Assembly (NCBI RefSeq): GCF_036250755.1
Contig: NZ_CP109583.1
Span: 6,053,501 to 6,117,500, forward strand
Direction: 5' to 3'
Length of the DNA stretch: 64,000 bases
From: Streptomyces uncialis
GTDB taxonomy: Bacteria > Actinomycetota > Actinomycetes > Streptomycetales > Streptomycetaceae
The translations under genes and the position numbers were made by a program. The notes under the pieces are model-generated. The model was given only the letters and a program-made list of their open reading frames with translations, did no database searches and was not told the origin of the DNA. Positions within the stretch are counted from its first letter, which is position 1. The number at the start of each line of letters is the position of its first letter. Of this stretch, positions 8,352 through 16,193 are shown one piece after another.

Positions 8352-9104
8352 GTGACAACCCCTGTGATCACCGCCGTGGCCACCCGCCAGGGCACCCGCT
8401 CGCACAACGCCGATGCCGCCACCGTGCACCGCCTTCCGGGCACGCCGATGGTGGCCGCCGCGATCGTGGACGGCATCGGCAACACGGCCGACGTGGTGAC
8501 GTTCGCGCGCACCGCCGCCGAGGTCGCCGCACGGGTCGGTGCCCGCCGGGGCCCCCTCCTCGGCATCCTCGCCGCCGCCGAGATGGCCACCGCACCCCCC
8601 GGCGTCCAGGTCGAGGACGGGGTGGCCGTCGCCGCTGTCGCCAGCGCCGACTCCTCGACCACCGCCATCGCCTGGACCGGGGATTCACGCATCTACGGCT
8701 GGACCGGAAGCCGCCTTGTCCAGCGATCCACCGACCAGACCATGGGCACCTGGCTGAGGGCCTGGGGCGGCACCGCCGTCACCCTTCACCCCTCTCACAG
8801 CCCCGACACGACTGTCCCGACAGAGGACGCCGCCCGCGTACTCGACGACCTGGCACGCGCGGCTCTGGCACGGTGCTCCATCGCCACCGTGCCCATCTGC
8901 TACATCTCCGACCCCCTGGTCATCCTCACCAGCGACGGAGCCCACGGCCAGATCCCACCCGCAGCCCTGGAGACGCTCGTCCGCGACCACGCGCACGCCC
9001 CGCAGGCTCTTGCCGACGCCATCGTCACCGCCGCACAGCCCGACACCGACGGCTACCGCGACGACGCCACCGCCATCGTCATCGCCCTACCGCCCCGCAC
9101 CTGA
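8352..9104 (+). CDS. PP2C-family Ser/Thr phosphatase-like protein
   Basis: A 250-residue protein with the PP2C metal-binding signatures in order: IVDGIGN (about residue 38), WTGDSRIYGW (about 113), ILTSDGAHG (about 197) and RDDATAIVIA (near the end). The Asp residues that coordinate Mn or Mg in PP2C enzymes are present, so activity is plausible. It starts at GTG. PP2C-like genes of this type recur in Streptomyces mobile elements, but the substrate is unknown. No kinase is seen nearby, so host phosphoproteins are the likely targets (inference). Confidence 0.75.
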   Translation: MTTPVITAVATRQGTRSHNADAATVHRLPGTPMVAAAIVDGIGNTADVVTFARTAAEVAARVGARRGPLLGILAAAEMATAPPGVQVEDGVAVAAVASADSSTTAIAWTGDSRIYGWTGSRLVQRSTDQTMGTWLRAWGGTAVTLHPSHSPDTTVPTEDAARVLDDLARAALARCSIATVPICYISDPLVILTSDGAHGQIPPAALETLVRDHAHAPQALADAIVTAAQPDTDGYRDDATAIVIALPPRT

Positions 9105-9189
9105 CCCAGCACACAGCAAGGGCGGCCCCCTCTCCACCACAGATCCGGGGCCGCCCTCATCCACCCAACTGAACAGTGGAGGTCTCAGC

Positions 9190-10095
9190 ATGACACCTGA
9201 CCCCCGTCCTGCGCTGCTGACCGCAGCACTTGACGCTGCCGCCCTCGGCTGGCCGGTCATCCCGCTGCGGCCCGCCGGGAAGCGCCCCGTCGGCCACCCC
9301 GAACGGAACTGCCCCGGTACCGGCCGCTGCACCAGCGGTCATCTCACCCCCGAGCAGCGCGCTACCACCGACCCCGGCCTCATCCGGGCCGCCTGGACAC
9401 ACCGCCCCTACAACATCGGTGTGGCGACGGGCCCGGCCGGACTGCTCGTCGTGGACCTGGACACGCTCAAGCCCGAAGACGGGAAGGACGCCCCTGACGG
9501 GGCGGCATCCTTCGCAGCGCTCTGCGAGCGCGCCGGACAGACCGCCCCGGCCACCCGCCGCGTGCGGACACCCTCCGGCGGATACCACCTCTACTTCACC
9601 ACCCCCGCTGACATCCGGTTCCGGTCCACCGCCGGGCAGCTCGCCCGCCGGATCGACACCCGCGGCTGGGGCGGATACGTCGTCGCCCCGGGCAGCAGCA
9701 CCGCGACCGGCGCGTATGAGGTCACCGACCCGGTACCGCCCGCACCGCTCCCCGCCTGGCTGCTCGGGCTGCTCAAGGACACCCCCGCCCCCGCTGCACC
9801 CCTGCCGGTCGTTGCGCCCGTCCTGGACGGAGCACGGGTCGCCGTGGTCGCGCTCACCCGGGAATGCGCCCAGGTCAGCGCCACCGGAGAGGGCGGACGA
9901 AACTCCGCGCTGTACAAGTCCGCATGCAGGGTAGGGCGGTTCGTCGCGTGGGGCGACATCCCCCGGCACGTGGTGGAAGACGCATTCCAGGGGGCGGGGG
10001 AGTCAGTGGGACTGCCGTCCGCCGAGTGCCGCACGACCATCCGCAGCGCCCTCGACTGGTCCCAGCGCACAGCCCGGCCCCGGGAGGCGGTGTGA
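9190..10095 (+). CDS. Prim-Pol (bifunctional DNA primase/polymerase) replication protein
   Basis: A 301-residue protein of the archaeo-eukaryotic primase superfamily. Motifs visible are the N-terminal GWPVIPLRPAGKRP, the metal-binding LLVVDLDTLK (about residue 94), TPSGGYHLYF (about 130) and GWGGYVVAPGSS (about 160). The second half has a helical tail (ALYKSACRVGRFVAWGDI). Together with the DUF3631 protein two genes on, it forms the replication module used by one class of AICEs, in which primase and helicase parts are separate proteins. The ATG has GTGGAGG 7 bases upstream. Confidence 0.85.
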   Translation: MTPDPRPALLTAALDAAALGWPVIPLRPAGKRPVGHPERNCPGTGRCTSGHLTPEQRATTDPGLIRAAWTHRPYNIGVATGPAGLLVVDLDTLKPEDGKDAPDGAASFAALCERAGQTAPATRRVRTPSGGYHLYFTTPADIRFRSTAGQLARRIDTRGWGGYVVAPGSSTATGAYEVTDPVPPAPLPAWLLGLLKDTPAPAAPLPVVAPVLDGARVAVVALTRECAQVSATGEGGRNSALYKSACRVGRFVAWGDIPRHVVEDAFQGAGESVGLPSAECRTTIRSALDWSQRTARPREAV

Positions 10096-10445
10096 ACCAC
10101 CACCCCTCCCCCCGCCTGGAATGCCCAACCCCCACCAGGAACAACCGGCAGACCGACGCACCCCTGCCCCCGGCCGACCCTGACGGCCCGAAGGCCGTCG
10201 CCCGACAGGGCGTCGTATCTGTCCTTCGTCCGGACCCGCACCCGGGCGACGGACGCCACCCCGTCGCCTGGCTCCACATCACCGCGCCCGGCCGCGGCAC
10301 CGTCCCCACCGCCACCTCCCGGTGCGTGTGCGGACGCGACCGCAGCGCCATCGGCCACACCAAGGTCACCGCGCTGGTCAGCGACCACACCGCCCACCGC
10401 GACACCTGCCCCCGCCGCACCACACAGGAAGGGACAGCAGCATGA
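10092..10445 (+). CDS. Small Cys/His-rich protein between primase and helicase genes
   Basis: A 117-residue protein starting at a GTG that overlaps the primase stop and ending overlapping the DUF3631 ATG. The C-terminal half has a possible zinc knuckle (CVCGRDRSAIGHTK then DHTAHRDTC). The N-terminal half is basic and Pro-rich. The same small gene sits in this position in other AICEs I recall. It may assist replication, but no function is established. Confidence 0.6.
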   Translation: MNHHPSPRLECPTPTRNNRQTDAPLPPADPDGPKAVARQGVVSVLRPDPHPGDGRHPVAWLHITAPGRGTVPTATSRCVCGRDRSAIGHTKVTALVSDHTAHRDTCPRRTTQEGTAA

Positions 10446-11677
10446 CCCCGCCCAGCCAGAGCACCCCGGAGCAGCCCATCGACGGGGCCGCGCTCCTCGA
10501 CCAGGTGGAAGCCTTCCACCGGCGCTTCAACGTCTTCCCGAGTGAGGCCGCGTTCACCGCTGTTGTTCTCTGGGACGCCCACACCCACCTCCTCGACTGC
10601 TTCGAGTCGACCCCTAGGGTTGCGTTCCTGTCCCCGGAGCCGGGTTCCGGGAAGACGCGGGCGCTGGAGATCATCGAGACCCTGACGCCGCGCCCGATGA
10701 TCACTACCGACATCAGTCCGGCCGCGCTCTTCCGTTCTGTGTGCGACGCGGAGGACCGGCCGACCGTCCTCTTTGACGAGATCGACACGATCTTCGGTCC
10801 CCGCGCCGCCGGGAACGAGGATCTGCGCGGCCTGATCAACGCGGGCCACCGCAGGTCAGGTGTCGTCTACCGGTGTGTCGGGGACGGTGGCGCCCAGACC
10901 GTGCAGAGGTTCCCTGTCTACGCCGCCCTGGCCATCGGCGGGCTGGGATATCTGCCCGACACGATCATGACCCGGTCCGTGGTCATCCGGATGCGTCGGC
11001 GGGCCCCCAACGAGAAGGTCGAGCCGTTCAGGGAGCGCATCCACAAGGCCGAGGGGCACGCGCTCCGTGACCGGCTCGCCGAGTGGGCGGACACCGTCCG
11101 GGACCGGGTCGACGGGGCGTGGCCGGAGATGCCTGCGGGGATCACGGACCGGCCCGCCGACGTGTGGGAACCACTGCTCGCGGTGGCGGATGCGGCCGGT
11201 GGCGACTGGCCCGCCCGGGCCCGCGCGGCCTGCCTCGCGCTGGTCGCCGCCGCCAACGACGGGGACAAGGCCAGCGTCGGTATCCGGCTGCTGGCCGACC
11301 TCCGGGACGCGTTCGGTGACGCCGAGCGTCTGCTGAGCGCCGACCTGGTGGACCGGCTCACCGCCCTGGACGACGCCCCGTGGGCCGACCTCGACGGGAA
11401 GCCGCTCACCCCGCGCACCCTCGCCCGGTTGCTCGGTGACTACGTCACCGCCGACAACGAGCCCATCCGCTCCCGCAACATCAAGACCGGGCCACGGACG
11501 GTCTCCAAGGGCTACTACGCATCCGACCTCGCGGACGCCTGGCTGAGGTACTGCCCGCCCGGCTCCCCGCAATCCGCTACTGCCGCTACCTCCGCTACCC
11601 CGCAGGTCACCACCCCTGCCCCGGTAGCGGACGCGCTCCCGGTAGCGGCTACCGAACCGGCCACCGCCCGCAGCTGA
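10442..11677 (+). CDS. DUF3631 ATPase/helicase-like replication protein
   Basis: A 411-residue protein with a P-loop (SPEPGSGKTRAL, about residue 62) and Walker B (TVLFDEIDTIFG, about 105) followed by the DUF3631 region (RRRAPNEKVEPFRERI, EPLLAVADAAGGDW, LARLLGDYVTADNEPIRS). It probably unwinds the element origin for the Prim-Pol protein encoded upstream. The last 35 codons contain several CCGCTACC/GGTAGCGG units that continue into the intergenic region, so the gene end and a candidate origin overlap. Confidence 0.82.
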   Translation: MTPPSQSTPEQPIDGAALLDQVEAFHRRFNVFPSEAAFTAVVLWDAHTHLLDCFESTPRVAFLSPEPGSGKTRALEIIETLTPRPMITTDISPAALFRSVCDAEDRPTVLFDEIDTIFGPRAAGNEDLRGLINAGHRRSGVVYRCVGDGGAQTVQRFPVYAALAIGGLGYLPDTIMTRSVVIRMRRRAPNEKVEPFRERIHKAEGHALRDRLAEWADTVRDRVDGAWPEMPAGITDRPADVWEPLLAVADAAGGDWPARARAACLALVAAANDGDKASVGIRLLADLRDAFGDAERLLSADLVDRLTALDDAPWADLDGKPLTPRTLARLLGDYVTADNEPIRSRNIKTGPRTVSKGYYASDLADAWLRYCPPGSPQSATAATSATPQVTTPAPVADALPVAATEPATARS

Positions 11678-11801
11678 GTTCCCGGACCCGGCCCCCGCCA
11701 CGCACTCGGCAAGGGGCCGGGCACATCCGCTACCGCTACCCCATCCGCTACCACCATCACGCCCCTGACCAGGGCGGTAGCGGAGGTAGCGGCAGTAGCG
11801 G
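11573..11801. repeat. Iteron-like CCGCTACC / GGTAGCGG cluster, candidate replication origin
   Basis: Eleven copies of CCGCTAC or its complement GTAGCGG, in two clusters: inside the 3' end of the DUF3631 gene (11573-11663) and in the gap before xis (11725-11801). In the second cluster three direct copies are followed by three inverted copies about 25 bases later. Iterons next to a rep gene commonly mark plasmid-type origins. They could instead be an operator for xis/int. Confidence 0.55.
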
Positions 11802-11852
11802 ACCTGTCAGGAAGGGGCTGCGAGCCCCGGACTTCGTGCAGGAGGTTCCTCC

Positions 11853-12104
11853 ATGACGACCACCGCCACGCTCGCATCGGTTAGCGGTGCGAGTGAAGTC
11901 GAGTTCGACCCCACACTCCTCGCGCTCACGGTCGAGGAAGCGGCGCGCCGCCTCAGCGTCGGACGCACCACCATGTACGCCCTCATTCGCGATGGCGCCG
12001 TTCGGACCGTTCCCATCGGCCGACTTCGGCGCGTGCCTGTACAGGCCCTCAGCGACTACCTCACCGCACGCATGCAGCCGCAAGGCCAGTCCTTGGCCGC
12101 GTAG
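11853..12104 (+). CDS. xis: Excisionase (Xis), MerR-like HTH
   Basis: An 83-residue protein with the excisionase-type winged helix LTVEEAARRLSVGRTTMYAL followed by GRLRRVPVQALSDYL. It directs the integrase towards excision by binding the attachment sites. It has a good ribosome site (GGAGG about 7 bases before ATG) and stops 8 bases before int, the usual xis-int pair of AICEs. Confidence 0.88.
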   Translation: MTTTATLASVSGASEVEFDPTLLALTVEEAARRLSVGRTTMYALIRDGAVRTVPIGRLRRVPVQALSDYLTARMQPQGQSLAA

Positions 12105-12112
12105 GGAGAACC

Positions 12113-13372
12113 ATGAAGAAACGCGCCAAGCGCCCCGACGGAGCCTCGTCCATCTACTTCGGCAAGGACGGCTACTGGCACGGCCGGGTCACGGTCGGGG
12201 TCCGCGACGATGGTCGGTCCGACCGCCGTCACGTCATGAGCAAGGTCAGTGAAGGTGAGGTGATCAAGAAGGTTCGGGAGCTGGAGAAGCAGAGGGATTC
12301 GGGGAAGGTCCGGAAGCCGGGTCGGCCGTGGACCGTGACGGCCTGGCTCCAGCACTGGGTGGAAGAGATCGCCAAGCCCTCGGTGCGGGAGAACACATAC
12401 GCCGGATACGAGGTCGCCGTCAGGGTGCATCTGGTCCCCGGTATCGGTGCTCACCGACTGGACAAGCTGGAGCCAGAACACCTGGAACGCTTCTACGCGA
12501 AGATGCTCGGCAATGGCAGCAAGCCCGCCACTGCCCACCAAGCTCATCGCACGATCCGGACGGCGCTCAACCATGCCTTGCGGCGCGGTCACGTCACCCG
12601 GAACGTAGCCACACTGGCTGTCCCGCCCCGGGTTGAGGACGAGGAAGTCGAGCCGTACGACATCGAGGAGGTTCAGCGACTTCTCTCCGAAGCTTCCAAG
12701 ATTCGGAATAGCGCCCGCTGGTCCATCGCGCTCGCGTTGGGACTGCGGCAGGGGGAAGCGCTCGGGCTGCGGTGGGCTGACCTCGACACTGACAGCGGGG
12801 TCCTGCGTGTCAGGAAGAACCGTCTGAGGCCGAAGTACCTGCATGGGTGCGGTGGCGAATGCGGCGCGAAGCCTGGCTACTGCAAGAAGCGTGTCAGGAA
12901 GAACGAGGACACGGCCAACACGAAGTCTCGTGCCGGCCGTCGAGTCATCGGTGTGCCGGACGAACTGGTCAGGCTGTTGGAGCTCCATCGCGTAGAGCAG
13001 GAACGTGAGCGGGGCATTGCTGGGAAGGACTGGAGCGAATCCGGGTTCGTCTTCACCTCACCCATGGGCGAGCCTCTGGTGCCGAGCACGGACTACGACG
13101 CTTGGAAGCGGCTTCTGGCCGCTGCGGAGGTTCGGGACGGGCGCTTGCACGATGCCCGGCACACCGCAGCGACGGTTCTGCTCATCCTCGGGGTTCCCGA
13201 ACGGGTCGTGATGCAGATCATGGGGTGGTCGTCAACGGCGATGGCGGCCCGGTACCAGCATGTGACGGGCGGCATCCTCGCCGATGTGGCGCAGCGGGTC
13301 GGGGGCCTCATTTGGGAAGTGGCCAAGGACCCGGACGAGAGCGAGCCGGAAGGCTCCCAAGAGTCTCGTTGA
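12113..13372 (+). CDS. int: Tyrosine recombinase integrase
   Basis: A 419-residue site-specific recombinase that integrates and excises the element. An N-terminal AP2-like arm-binding region (IYFGKDGYWHGRVTVG) is followed by a SAM-like core-binding domain (WTVTAWLQHWVEEIAKPSVR) and the catalytic domain with Arg212 (GLRQGE), Lys in TKSRAGRR, H346-x-x-R349 (HDARH), a Trp in MGWSST and nucleophile Tyr381 (ARYQHV). A Cys-rich insert (CGGECGAKPGYCKK) sits in the catalytic domain. The attachment site lies about 80 bases after the stop. Confidence 0.93.
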   Translation: MKKRAKRPDGASSIYFGKDGYWHGRVTVGVRDDGRSDRRHVMSKVSEGEVIKKVRELEKQRDSGKVRKPGRPWTVTAWLQHWVEEIAKPSVRENTYAGYEVAVRVHLVPGIGAHRLDKLEPEHLERFYAKMLGNGSKPATAHQAHRTIRTALNHALRRGHVTRNVATLAVPPRVEDEEVEPYDIEEVQRLLSEASKIRNSARWSIALALGLRQGEALGLRWADLDTDSGVLRVRKNRLRPKYLHGCGGECGAKPGYCKKRVRKNEDTANTKSRAGRRVIGVPDELVRLLELHRVEQERERGIAGKDWSESGFVFTSPMGEPLVPSTDYDAWKRLLAAAEVRDGRLHDARHTAATVLLILGVPERVVMQIMGWSSTAMAARYQHVTGGILADVAQRVGGLIWEVAKDPDESEPEGSQESR

Positions 13373-13391
13373 GACTGTGGATGAGACTGCG

Positions 13392-13433
13392 AACGTCGAA
13401 GGCCCCCATCTCGCGATGGGGGCCTTCGACGTT
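13392..13433 (+). terminator. Terminator after int
   Basis: A perfect 19-bp inverted repeat (13392-13410 and 13415-13433) with a 4-base loop TCGC. It lies 20 bases after the int stop and would close the element operon. It stands between int and the attachment site. Confidence 0.85.
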
Positions 13434-13450
13434 AGTGCCCGGTGAGGCAC

Positions 13451-13510
13451 TGGCGGAGGATACGAGATTCGAACTCGTGAGGGGTTGCCCCCAACACGCT
13501 TTCCAAGCGT
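13451..13510 (-). other. attR: Right attachment site: 3' half of tRNA-Ser(GGA)
   Basis: The complement reads CACGCTTGGAAAGCGTG, then a class II variable arm (GGGGGCAACCCC), an intact T-arm (ACGAG TTCGAAT CTCGT) and ATCCTCCGCCA, i.e. a tRNA-Ser from position 27 to CCA with anticodon GGA. The 5' half is not recognisable to the right. GGAGGA (13530-13535) could pair with 6 of 7 acceptor bases, but no D-arm can be drawn and the + strand there encodes a signal peptide. So this looks like the element-borne tRNA half at the right junction rather than a working tRNA gene. Confidence 0.7.
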
Positions 13511-14053
13511 GCCGCAGGCATCCTCGCAGTCCTCCCACTGGTCGCCGCGGCCTCCGCTCCCGCCCCCACCGACCCGCCCACGACCCTCACCCTGCACCCC
13601 GCCCACGCACCCCCCGGTACCGAGGTGGAACTGCGTCTGACCGGCTGCCCCGCGGCCGTGGCGCAAGCCGCCTCCCCCGCCTTTGTCGCCCCCGCGACCC
13701 TCGCCCCTGCCCCCGACGGCCCGGATCTGCACGGCGAGGCCAGACTCCGCACCGGTGCGTCCCCCGGCCCGCACGGCGTCACGGCCACCTGCGAGGGCCA
13801 CCGCGCGGCCCGCCCCGTCACGGTCACGGTGACCGCCCGGGGGACGGAACCGGCCCCGTCCCCGACGGCCCCGGTCAGCGCGGGCGGCGGCGGGGCGGCC
13901 GGCCCGCGAGGCGACGGCGTGACGGGCACCGGTCCCGGTCTACGCCAGGCCGTCGTCGGCCTGCTGCTCGCGGCGACCGCGGCCCTCGCCGTCTCCCTGC
14001 GCACCCGCACCCGTCCCCGCCGCCCGCGCCCCGACCGGGACGGCACACCATGA
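13508..14053 (+). pseudogene. Secreted protein gene, 5' end lost at the AICE junction
   Basis: The open frame begins inside the attachment core and reads KRAAGILAVLPLVAAASAPA, a signal-peptide hydrophobic core and cleavage region, then a beta-rich domain (HPAHAPPGTEVELRLTGCP), a Thr/Pro-rich spacer, and a C-terminal membrane helix (AVVGLLLAATAALAVSL) with an Arg-rich tail. There is no ATG, GTG or TTG in frame before GTG 13625, and the frame is closed upstream by a TGA. The native start was probably separated by the insertion. The sortase gene follows, so this may be a sortase-linked surface protein. A leaderless product from 13625 is possible. Confidence 0.6.
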
Positions 14054-14093
14054 GGCTCCGCACCGCCCCGGAACGCGGCACAGGCAGGGCGCC

Positions 14094-14756
14094 GTGACCG
14101 GACCCCGTACCTCCGGTAGCGGACGGCCGGCGATCGGCGCCGCGTGGGCCGTCCTCCTGCTGGGCCTGTGGCTCTGGGGGCGTGAACTCACCTCCGTACC
14201 CGGTGGAACGACCGCCCCGACGACCGGGGACGTGGCCGCCGTGGGCCGCCCGCTGGGCGACGGACCGCCCGCCCCGATCCGCCCGCTCGCCCCGTCGGCG
14301 CCGACCCGCGTCGACATCCCGGCGATCGGGGTGCAGGCACCGGTCGTCCGCCGGGGCCTGGACCGGGCGGGCGCCGTGGCCCCGCCCCCGTTCGACCAGC
14401 CCGGCATCGTCGGCTGGTACGGCGACGGAACCCGCCCGGGGGCACCCGGCGCGGCCCTGCTGGTCGGGCACACCGACACCGACACCCGGCCCGCCGTGTT
14501 CCACCGGATCGGCGCTCTCCGGCCGGGCGACACGATCCGGGTGGTCCGCACCGACGCCACGGTCGCGGAGTTCACCGTCGAGGACGTCGAGACCGTGGAC
14601 CGCCACCGTTTCGACGCCGCGCGGGTGTACGGGCCGCACGAGCGGGGCCGGGCCGAACTCCGGCTGCTGACCTGCGCCGGGACGTTCGACCGGGCGAGCG
14701 GCACGTACAGCGCGAACACCGTGGTGTCCGCGTATCTGACGGGTGCCCGTACCTGA
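14094..14756 (+). CDS. Class F sortase
   Basis: A 220-residue membrane-anchored transpeptidase. The signal anchor is at residues 13-30 (AIGAAWAVLLLGLWLWG). The sortase core follows with RVDIPAIGVQAPV, the catalytic His in LLVGHTDTD and the catalytic Cys in LRLLTCAGTFD. The distal Arg is likely in the DRASGTYSANTVV region. The spacing fits class F, the standalone sortases of actinobacteria. Start is GTG. Its only neighbour with a plausible secreted substrate is the truncated gene upstream. Confidence 0.85.
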   Translation: MTGPRTSGSGRPAIGAAWAVLLLGLWLWGRELTSVPGGTTAPTTGDVAAVGRPLGDGPPAPIRPLAPSAPTRVDIPAIGVQAPVVRRGLDRAGAVAPPPFDQPGIVGWYGDGTRPGAPGAALLVGHTDTDTRPAVFHRIGALRPGDTIRVVRTDATVAEFTVEDVETVDRHRFDAARVYGPHERGRAELRLLTCAGTFDRASGTYSANTVVSAYLTGART

Positions 14757-14819
14757 ACCACGGATTCGGAGATCACGTATGTCAGGATTGAACTTCGGAC
14801 GGTGCCCAAGGGGGAATGG

Positions 14820-15824
14820 ATGTACGGCAAGGTGCGGGCGTCGGCGGCGGTCGCGGGGGCGGTGCTGCTGCTGATGGGGTGTTCCTCCGGTGGGAGCGAC
14901 TCCGGCGGGGACAAGCCGGAACCGATGAAGCAGCAGCCCAAGGACAAGGACCCGTACTGGGTCAACCCGGAAGGGTACGCGGCCGATCAGGTCGCCGCGT
15001 ACGAGAACGACGGCAAGGACCGGGAAGCCGAGCAGATCCGGAAGATAGCCGCCCAGCCCACGGCGGACTGGATCGGCGTGGAGAACCCGGAGGAGGAGAC
15101 GCGGGGCATCACCCAGGCCGCGCAGAAGGCCGACCGGGACGCCCTGCTCGTCCTCTACAACATCCCGCACCGCGACTGCGGCCAGTACTCGGGCGGCGGC
15201 GCCGCCGACGGCGACGCGTACCGGGCCTGGATCGACGGGGTGGTCAAGGGCATCGGGGACCGTCCCACGACGGTCGTCCTGGAGCCGGACGCGGTTCTGC
15301 ACCTGGTGGACGGCTGCACCCCGAAGCAGTTCCACGAGGAGCGCTACCACCTGCTGTGGGGTGCGGTCGAGAAGCTGAAGTCGTCGGAGAACACCAAGGT
15401 GTACGTCGACGCGGGCAACGCGGGCTGGGGCAAGCCCGACCAGATCTTCGAGCCCCTGAAGCGGGCGGGCGTGGAGAAGGCGGACGGGTTCTCCGTCAAC
15501 GTCTCCAACTTCTACTCCACCGCCGACAGCGTCGAGTACGGCAAGGAACTCTCCGCGAAGGTCGGCGGACGCCCCTTCGTCATCGACACCAGCCGCAACG
15601 GCAACGGCCCCTTCACCGGCGGCAACCCGGACGAACGCTGGTGCAACCCGCCGGGCCGCGCGCTCGGTGAGACGCCCACCACGAAGACGGGCGACCCGCT
15701 GGTGCACGCCTTCCTGTGGGTCAAGCGCCCCGGCGAGTCGGACGGCGAGTGCAAGGGCGGCCCCAAGGCCGGCGCCTGGTGGCCCGAATACGCCCTGGAG
15801 CTGGCGAAGTCCAGCAAGAACTGA
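14820..15824 (+). CDS. cslZ: GH6 family glucanase, lipoprotein (CslZ-like)
   Basis: A 334-residue protein with a lipobox signal (VLLLMGCSS), so anchored outside the membrane by Cys. GH6 signatures are VVLEPDAVLH (catalytic acid Asp), YVDAGNAGWG, GFSVNVSNFYS, VIDTSRNGNGP, WCNPPGRALG and HAFLWVKRPGESDG. The ATG is chosen for the AAGGGGGA 5 bases upstream; an in-frame GTG lies at 14802. In S. lividans a GH6 endoglucanase lies beside glxA-cslA and is thought to trim the tip glycan. Here the regulator triad lies between them. Confidence 0.8.
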   Translation: MYGKVRASAAVAGAVLLLMGCSSGGSDSGGDKPEPMKQQPKDKDPYWVNPEGYAADQVAAYENDGKDREAEQIRKIAAQPTADWIGVENPEEETRGITQAAQKADRDALLVLYNIPHRDCGQYSGGGAADGDAYRAWIDGVVKGIGDRPTTVVLEPDAVLHLVDGCTPKQFHEERYHLLWGAVEKLKSSENTKVYVDAGNAGWGKPDQIFEPLKRAGVEKADGFSVNVSNFYSTADSVEYGKELSAKVGGRPFVIDTSRNGNGPFTGGNPDERWCNPPGRALGETPTTKTGDPLVHAFLWVKRPGESDGECKGGPKAGAWWPEYALELAKSSKN

Positions 15825-15832
15825 GCCTTGCG

Positions 15833-15875
15833 GGCTTCGGGCCGACCGGACGAGTGCGTCGGTCGGCCCGAAGCC
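15833..15875. terminator. Bidirectional terminator
   Basis: GGCTTCGGGCCGACCG (15833-15848) and its exact complement (15860-15875) form a 16-bp stem with an 11-base loop. It lies between the convergent GH6 and DUF397 genes and can serve both. Confidence 0.8.
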
Positions 15876-15976
15876 GGTGATCACTCGAAGCGGGACCGCT
15901 TCGCCCACTGCCGCCGGGACGGGCTGCCTGCCGCGTGAGGACCGTGGCGCCGAACCCGGCCGGCTCGGCCCCTACC

Positions 15977-16180
15977 TCACAGCTCGCCGTGTGCGACGGC
16001 GGTGACGAACTTCTGCCAGGCCGCCGGGGCGAACGCGTGCGCCCCGAGCGCCCGGCACTTGCTGTCACCGACGGCGACCTCCCCATCGGCGGTCAGCTGT
16101 CGCTCAACGCAGTTGCCCCCGTTGTCAGGACTGTAGGAGGACTTCCGCCAGCCGTGCTCGGGGAGGTCGTACCGCATCAT
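15977..16180 (-). CDS. DUF397 protein
   Basis: A 67-residue protein with the DUF397 signature WRKSSYSPDNGGNCVE, then VGDSKC and the C-terminal AWQKFVTAV. DUF397 proteins partner with WhiJ-type XRE regulators in Streptomyces. It lies 13 bases after the XRE gene, on the same strand, so the two are an operon. It probably modulates the regulator by direct contact (known for some paralogues, inferred here). Confidence 0.9.
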   Translation of the reverse strand: MMRYDLPEHGWRKSSYSPDNGGNCVERQLTADGEVAVGDSKCRALGAHAFAPAAWQKFVTAVAHGEL

Positions 16181-16193
16181 CTGGTGTCTACCT

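Noticed and set aside
8352..9104. A phosphatase-kinase pair or defence cluster in the AICE
   Set aside because: No kinase or further defence gene is visible around the PP2C-like gene.
13451..13535. A complete tRNA-Ser gene at the AICE junction
   Set aside because: The 3' half is perfect and GGAGGA is at a suitable distance, but no D-stem can be drawn, the conserved D-loop bases are missing, and the same bases encode a signal peptide on the other strand.
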